Source: CAYGTS01 sp964352905 (lineage in GTDB: Bacteria; Pseudomonadota; Gammaproteobacteria; JAHCLG01). Taken from it: DNA of 17,966 nucleotides. Position numbers and translations under genes: made by a program. Every line of letters starts with the position of its first letter. The stretch's first letter is position 1. The notes under the pieces were generated by a model, which saw only the letters and a list, made by a program, of their open reading frames with translations, made no database searches and was not told the origin of the DNA. Of the stretch, positions 14,077 through 17,966 are shown one piece after another. Location of the stretch: the NCBI GenBank assembly GCA_964352905.1, contig CAYGTS010000040.1, positions 1 through 17,966 of the forward strand, written 5' to 3'.

Positions 14077-15366
14077 ATGGGTAAAAATGTCGTTGTTTTA
14101 GGTAGCCAATGGGGCGATGAAGGCAAAGGGAAAATTGTCGATCTCATGACGCAAAAAGCACAAGCTGTTGTGCGTTTTCAAGGTGGCCATAATGCGGGGC
14201 ATACGTTGGTAACGAATGGTGAAAAAACGGCGCTACGCTTAATTCCATCCGGCATATTACATCCACATGCGCAATGTTTTATTGGTAATGGTGTAGTCGT
14301 TTCGCCCGAAGCATTAATTCAAGAAATCACCGAACTCACTAAAAAAAATATTAATGTTACAGAGCGTTTATTTATCAGCGAATCGTGCCCAATTGTGATG
14401 CCTTATCATGTTGCTTTGGATAAAGCACGTGAAAGTGCTTTAGGCAAAGGCGCGATAGGCACAACCGGCAAAGGCATTGGTCCTGCCTATGAAGATAAAG
14501 TGAGTCGTCGTGGTTTACGCATGGCAGATTTATTTTATCCGGATAAACTGCGTAAACGCTTAAGTGAAATTTTAGATTATCATAATTTTATGCTGCAGCA
14601 TTATTATCGTCTTGATACCTTTCATCTTGATGTCTTATTCGATGAACTCATGGAACACAGCAAAATCATTAAACCATTAATTACTGATATTCCAGAAGCC
14701 TTATGGCAGCGTTACCAGCAAGGCGATAATATCTTATTCGAAGGCGCACAAGGTAGTTTTCTTGATATCGATCACGGGACTTATCCGTTTGTTACGTCGT
14801 CGAATACGACAGTGGGATCTGTTACGAGTGGCGCTGGTTTTGGGCCACGTTATATTGATTACGTATTGGGGATCACCAAAGCCTATACCACACGTGTTGG
14901 TAGTGGTCCTTTCCCAACAGAACTAGAAGACGAGATTGGCGAAAGCTTACGTGCACGCGGTAAAGAATTTGGCACCGTTACGGGGCGCCCACGTCGTTGT
15001 GGTTGGCTTGATGTCGCAAGTTTACGTCGTTTAACGCATATCAATAGTTTTTCGGGTTTAGCCTTAACAAAATTGGATGTCTTAGATGACTTTGCAAGCA
15101 TTAAAGTTTGCACGGATTATCAAGATAGCTTGGGTAATGCCTTGTCATCTGTTATGGATGCCGAAATGTATGCGGATTGCCAACCCGTTTATGAAGAGTT
15201 ACCCGGCTGGCAAGCATCCACCATTGGTATCACCAACTTTGATGATTTACCACAAAACGCGCAACGTTATATCAAACGTATTGAAGAACTGCTAGGCATT
15301 CCGATTGATATTATTTCAACCGGCCCTGATCGTGTGCAAACGATTATGGTGCGGGAGATATTTTAA
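14077..15366 (+). CDS. purA: Adenylosuccinate synthetase PurA
   Basis: PurA makes adenylosuccinate from IMP, aspartate and GTP, the first committed step to AMP. The 429-residue product is close to E. coli length (432). It has the phosphate loop GSQWGDEGKGK with catalytic D14, H42 in GGHNAGH, the IMP site TTGKGIGPAYEDKVSRRGLR, EGAQGSFLDIDHGTYPFVTSSNT, the Asp-binding loop VTGRPRRCGW, and the guanine motif TKLDVLD. It begins four bases after the DUF2065 stop, so it is probably in the same transcript. Its stop lies four bases from the 3' end of an opposing tRNA gene. Confidence 0.97.
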   Translation: MGKNVVVLGSQWGDEGKGKIVDLMTQKAQAVVRFQGGHNAGHTLVTNGEKTALRLIPSGILHPHAQCFIGNGVVVSPEALIQEITELTKKNINVTERLFISESCPIVMPYHVALDKARESALGKGAIGTTGKGIGPAYEDKVSRRGLRMADLFYPDKLRKRLSEILDYHNFMLQHYYRLDTFHLDVLFDELMEHSKIIKPLITDIPEALWQRYQQGDNILFEGAQGSFLDIDHGTYPFVTSSNTTVGSVTSGAGFGPRYIDYVLGITKAYTTRVGSGPFPTELEDEIGESLRARGKEFGTVTGRPRRCGWLDVASLRRLTHINSFSGLALTKLDVLDDFASIKVCTDYQDSLGNALSSVMDAEMYADCQPVYEELPGWQASTIGITNFDDLPQNAQRYIKRIEELLGIPIDIISTGPDRVQTIMVREIF

Positions 15367-15370
15367 AAAA

Positions 15371-15454
15371 TGCCGGGGAGAGGACTTGAACCTCCACGAA
15401 GTTGCCTTCACTAGCACCTGAAGCTAGCGTGTCTACCAATTTCACCACCCCGGC
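15371..15454 (-). tRNA. tRNA-Leu (anticodon CAG)
   Basis: The 84-base minus-strand gene folds into a class II tRNA. The acceptor stem is GCCGGGG/CCCCGGC with discriminator A. The D arm has GTG/CAC closing AAATTGGTAGA. The anticodon stem CTAGC/GCTAG encloses TTCAGGT (anticodon CAG). The long variable arm is GAAG-GCAA-CTTC, and the T arm is GGAGG-TTCAAGT-CCTCT. The 3' CCA is not encoded. A run of six T follows the last base on its own strand and may help end transcription. It is convergent with purA. Confidence 0.95.
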
Positions 15455-15520
15455 GCATCAAAAGTAGCCGCTAATGATTATCTAAATAGCAAGAAAAATC
15501 AATCATTGCAGCCATAATTA

Positions 15521-15529
15521 TGCTAAAAT
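15521..15529 (+). promoter_or_regulatory. Possible extended -10 promoter for rnr
   Basis: TGCTAAAAT is an extended -10 element (TGn plus TAAAAT, 5/6 matches) 50 bases before the rnr GTG. No good -35 box is visible at 16-18 bases. It would give rnr its own transcript in the gap after the opposing tRNA. Confidence 0.35.
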
Positions 15530-15579
15530 CAGTGATTCTAAGAGGACGTACTAAACAGGCTACAAAAAGGTTAAATTGA

Positions 15580-17814
15580 GTGACAAAGTCAAAAAAGACA
15601 ATTCGTGATCCATTTGCAGAAAATGAAGCAAAAAAATACGCAAACCCCATTCCCTCGCGCGAATACATTATTCAGCATTTACAACAAGCAGCAGAACCAC
15701 TCACTTTTAATCAAGTGGCTGATGCACTACACATCAATGAAGAGCAAATCGAAGCCTTAACCCGGCGTTTAAAAGCAATGTTACGTGATGGCCAGTTAAT
15801 GCAAAATCGGCGTGGTGCGTATGGTTTAATTACTAAAATGGATTTGCATCGTGGTAAAGTCAGTGCGCATCGTGATGGGCATGGCTATGTCATTCTTGAT
15901 GAAACTCAAGAAAAAGTGTATTTGTCACCGAAACAAATGAGCATCGTTTTTAATGGCGATCATGTTTTAATTCGCAAAATCGAAAGTGATTACCATGAGT
16001 TAGCTTCTGGCATTATCATCGAAATTTTACAACGTGGCATTAAAAAATTTGTAGGCCAGTTATTCAGCGAAGAGGGGGCTATATTTTTAGCCGCTCAAAA
16101 TAAAGGTGTTTATCGCGATATTTTAATTCCACCCAACGATTTAAACGGAGCTAAAGCAGGGCAAATTGTTGCGGTTGAATGTGTTATTCCCAGTGTTCCG
16201 AATATTCGTCGTGCGCCTGTTGGGCGTATTATTGAAGTGTTAGGTGAACATTTAGCACCCGGTATGGAAATCGAAGTGGCTATTCGCGCGCACGCTTTGC
16301 CACACCAATGGCCTGAAGCAGTGCTTAAGGAAGCGCAAAATTTTCCAACACGGGTTGCGCCAACAGCTAAAGAGGACCGTGCTGATTTACGCGAATTAGA
16401 TTTTATTACCATCGATGGTGAAGATGCGCGCGATTATGATGATGCGGTTTTTGCCAAACAAAATAGCAAGCATAACTTTACGCTTTATGTGGCAATTGCC
16501 GATGTTAGTCATTATGTTAGCATTAACTCAGCACTGGATAAAGAAGCGTATCTGCGTGGCAACTCAGTTTATTTTCCGAATCGTGTGATTCCTATGTTGC
16601 CGGAAGCCTTGAGTAATGAATTATGTTCCCTAAAGCCGAAAGTCGATCGTTTAGCCATGGTTTGCGAAGCAAACATTGATCAAAAAGGTAAAGTCACGCG
16701 TTACCGCTTTTATCGCGCTGTGATTAAATCAAAAGCACGCATGACCTACAAACAAGTTTCTAATATGATTGAGGGAACAGAGAAACCCAATCAATATTTT
16801 CCTACGATCCAAGCGTTGCATAATTTAACCACGATATTAGCCACTGTTCGAGCCAAACGCGGCTCCATAGATTTTGAGTTTCCAGAGCCGTATATCATTT
16901 TTGATGACAATCACAAAATTGAAAAGATTGTCGCGCGTGAGCGTAACATTGCTCATCACTTAATCGAAGAATGTATGTTAGTTGCAAATGTTTGTGCAGC
17001 AGAATATTTAGAAAAAAATCAAATGCCGGCGTTATTTCGCATTCATGATCAACCCAGCATTGAAAAAATACATGATGTTCGCAAATTTTTACAAGAACAT
17101 GGTATAAAGCTTGCCGGTGGTAAAGATCCCGAGCCGAAACATTTTGCGAATGTCATGGCTAAAATTAAAGATCGCGATGATTTTGCAATGCTACAAATGA
17201 CGATTTTACGCACCATGACGCAAGCAACTTATAGCGGTGAAAATCATGGGCACTTTGCATTGGCTTACCCTGCCTATGCGCATTTTACGTCACCGATCCG
17301 TCGTTATCCTGATTTAATCGTGCACCGTGCAATAGGTGCCGTGCTTGATCGTCGTAAAAAACAATACCCCTATAGCTTTGAACAAATGACCGAATTTGGC
17401 GAGCATTGTTCGCAAACTGAAAGACGCGCCGATTATGCTAGTTGGGATGTAATTGCGTGGTTAAAATGTGAATTCATGCAAGACAAATTAGGCCAAGTAT
17501 TTGATGGGCATATCTCGTCTGTCACGGCCTTTGGTATCTTCATTGAATTACGTGAATTTTTTGTTGATGGATTAGTTCATATTACCGCATTAAAAAATGA
17601 CTATTATCATTTCGATCCTATTCGTTACCAACTCAAAGGCGAACGTACCAACACCATTTATAAAATTGGTGATCCATTGCAAATTCGCGTCGCAAGAGTT
17701 GATTTGGAGAAAAAGCAAATAGACTTTGAAATAGTGACAAACGAACAAGAATCCCTGCCGCAACGACCCAAGAAAAAAAGCACATATAAAAAGAAACGTA
17801 AGCAACGGCGCTAA
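15580..17814 (+). CDS. rnr: Exoribonuclease R
   Basis: RNase R is a processive 3'-5' exoribonuclease that degrades structured RNA and takes part in ribosomal and tmRNA-linked RNA quality control. The GTG start is supported by AAAAAGG (15564-15570) 9 bases upstream. The 744-residue protein has an N-terminal winged helix (about 20-85) and two cold-shock domains (about 90-230). The RNB catalytic domain follows, with D279-GEDARDYDD (D285, D287 and D288 as metal ligands) and the signature HFTSPIRRYPDLIVHRA. An S1 domain (GHISSVTAFGIFIELREFFVDGLVH, about 640-725) and a lysine-rich tail end the protein. It is shorter than E. coli RNase R (813), mainly at the C-terminal tail. Confidence 0.96.
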   Translation: MTKSKKTIRDPFAENEAKKYANPIPSREYIIQHLQQAAEPLTFNQVADALHINEEQIEALTRRLKAMLRDGQLMQNRRGAYGLITKMDLHRGKVSAHRDGHGYVILDETQEKVYLSPKQMSIVFNGDHVLIRKIESDYHELASGIIIEILQRGIKKFVGQLFSEEGAIFLAAQNKGVYRDILIPPNDLNGAKAGQIVAVECVIPSVPNIRRAPVGRIIEVLGEHLAPGMEIEVAIRAHALPHQWPEAVLKEAQNFPTRVAPTAKEDRADLRELDFITIDGEDARDYDDAVFAKQNSKHNFTLYVAIADVSHYVSINSALDKEAYLRGNSVYFPNRVIPMLPEALSNELCSLKPKVDRLAMVCEANIDQKGKVTRYRFYRAVIKSKARMTYKQVSNMIEGTEKPNQYFPTIQALHNLTTILATVRAKRGSIDFEFPEPYIIFDDNHKIEKIVARERNIAHHLIEECMLVANVCAAEYLEKNQMPALFRIHDQPSIEKIHDVRKFLQEHGIKLAGGKDPEPKHFANVMAKIKDRDDFAMLQMTILRTMTQATYSGENHGHFALAYPAYAHFTSPIRRYPDLIVHRAIGAVLDRRKKQYPYSFEQMTEFGEHCSQTERRADYASWDVIAWLKCEFMQDKLGQVFDGHISSVTAFGIFIELREFFVDGLVHITALKNDYYHFDPIRYQLKGERTNTIYKIGDPLQIRVARVDLEKKQIDFEIVTNEQESLPQRPKKKSTYKKKRKQRR

Positions 17815-17816
17815 TA

Positions 17817-17860
17817 CAGCAATTCCTCGGTAAATTCACCTTCAAATTTGCTGAATATAC
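17817..17860 (-). repeat. Chimeric MITE fragment after rnr
   Basis: CAGCAATTCC (17817-17826) equals the outer bases of one end of the 62-bp element. It is joined to GGTAAATTCACCTTC...GCTGAATATAC, which matches the left module of the GTAAC-type elements in reverse (compare 1460-1493 and 9566-9601). It starts two bases after the rnr stop codon. No target duplication was recognised. Confidence 0.7.
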
Positions 17861-17885
17861 CCAAAGCGATTAGAAACTAGGTCAA

Positions 17886-17952
17886 TAGGAGTTCCGTCAT
17901 TGCGAGCGTGAGCAACGACGGATGGTTTCTCCGTCACCGCGCGTCGCTCCTA
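17886..17952. repeat. Palindromic GTCATTGCGAG-type repeat
   Basis: CGTCATTGC and GCAACGACG (17895-17920) form a 9-bp stem with one G-T pair, around an 8-base loop. An outer inverted repeat TAGGAG...CTCCTA bounds 17886-17952. The GTCATTGCGAGCG wording resembles small palindromic repeats known in Rickettsia and several other bacteria (from memory). It is unrelated to the GTAAC elements and ends just before the window edge. Confidence 0.6.
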
Positions 17953-17966
17953 ACTAACTTCAATTT

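Overview
The window is a chromosomal segment of an AT-rich gammaproteobacterium. Gene order and sequences match the classic gammaproteobacterial housekeeping cluster nnr-tsaE-amiB-mutL-miaA-hfq-hflX-hflK-hflC-(DUF2065)-purA-rnr, with queG originally divergent from nnr. Low GC, an orphan protein with no recognisable enzyme family, and abundant small repeats are compatible with a host-associated lineage such as the Legionellales. That placement is inference only.

Layout. Positions 1-2824 are an accessory-like stretch: an intact queG on the minus strand between two oppositely oriented copies of a small repeat, an orphan 261-residue reading frame with its own promoter, and a decayed second copy of queG next to nnr. 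Positions 2825-14072 hold the main plus-strand cluster. nnr, tsaE and a small MNT-type nucleotidyltransferase gene overlap one another. amiB (cell-wall amidase), mutL (mismatch repair), miaA (tRNA modification), hfq (RNA chaperone), hflX (ribosome-rescue GTPase), hflK and hflC (membrane regulators of FtsH) and a DUF2065 membrane protein follow. purA comes next, then a minus-strand tRNA-Leu(CAG), then rnr (RNase R). The last 150 bases are repeats.

The most striking content is a family of miniature inverted-repeat elements of the MITE type. Copies of 179, 177, 102 and 54 bp have ends related to GTAACTATTCA...TGAATAGTTAC. A 62-bp relative has ends CAGTAATTCCCG...CGGGAATTGCTG. Three GTAAC-type copies can be framed by target-site duplications read directly from the sequence: GTTGCAAA, GAATAAAG and AATAAAGT. 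The 102-bp copy has an imperfect one, and the 62-bp element has TTTAATTTT (9 bp). They sit exactly on gene edges. One inserted at the miaA start codon and appears to supply its ribosome-binding site. Two inserted successively at the miaA stop codon. One supplies the stop codon of the nucleotidyltransferase gene. None encodes a transposase. The GTAA tips and 8-bp duplications resemble IS66-type ends, so mobilisation in trans is the likely explanation (inference).

Other points of interest are a MutL whose C-terminal endonuclease motifs look eroded, an HflK with an extra hydrophilic block of about 54 residues inside its SPFH region, and the queG duplication and relic.
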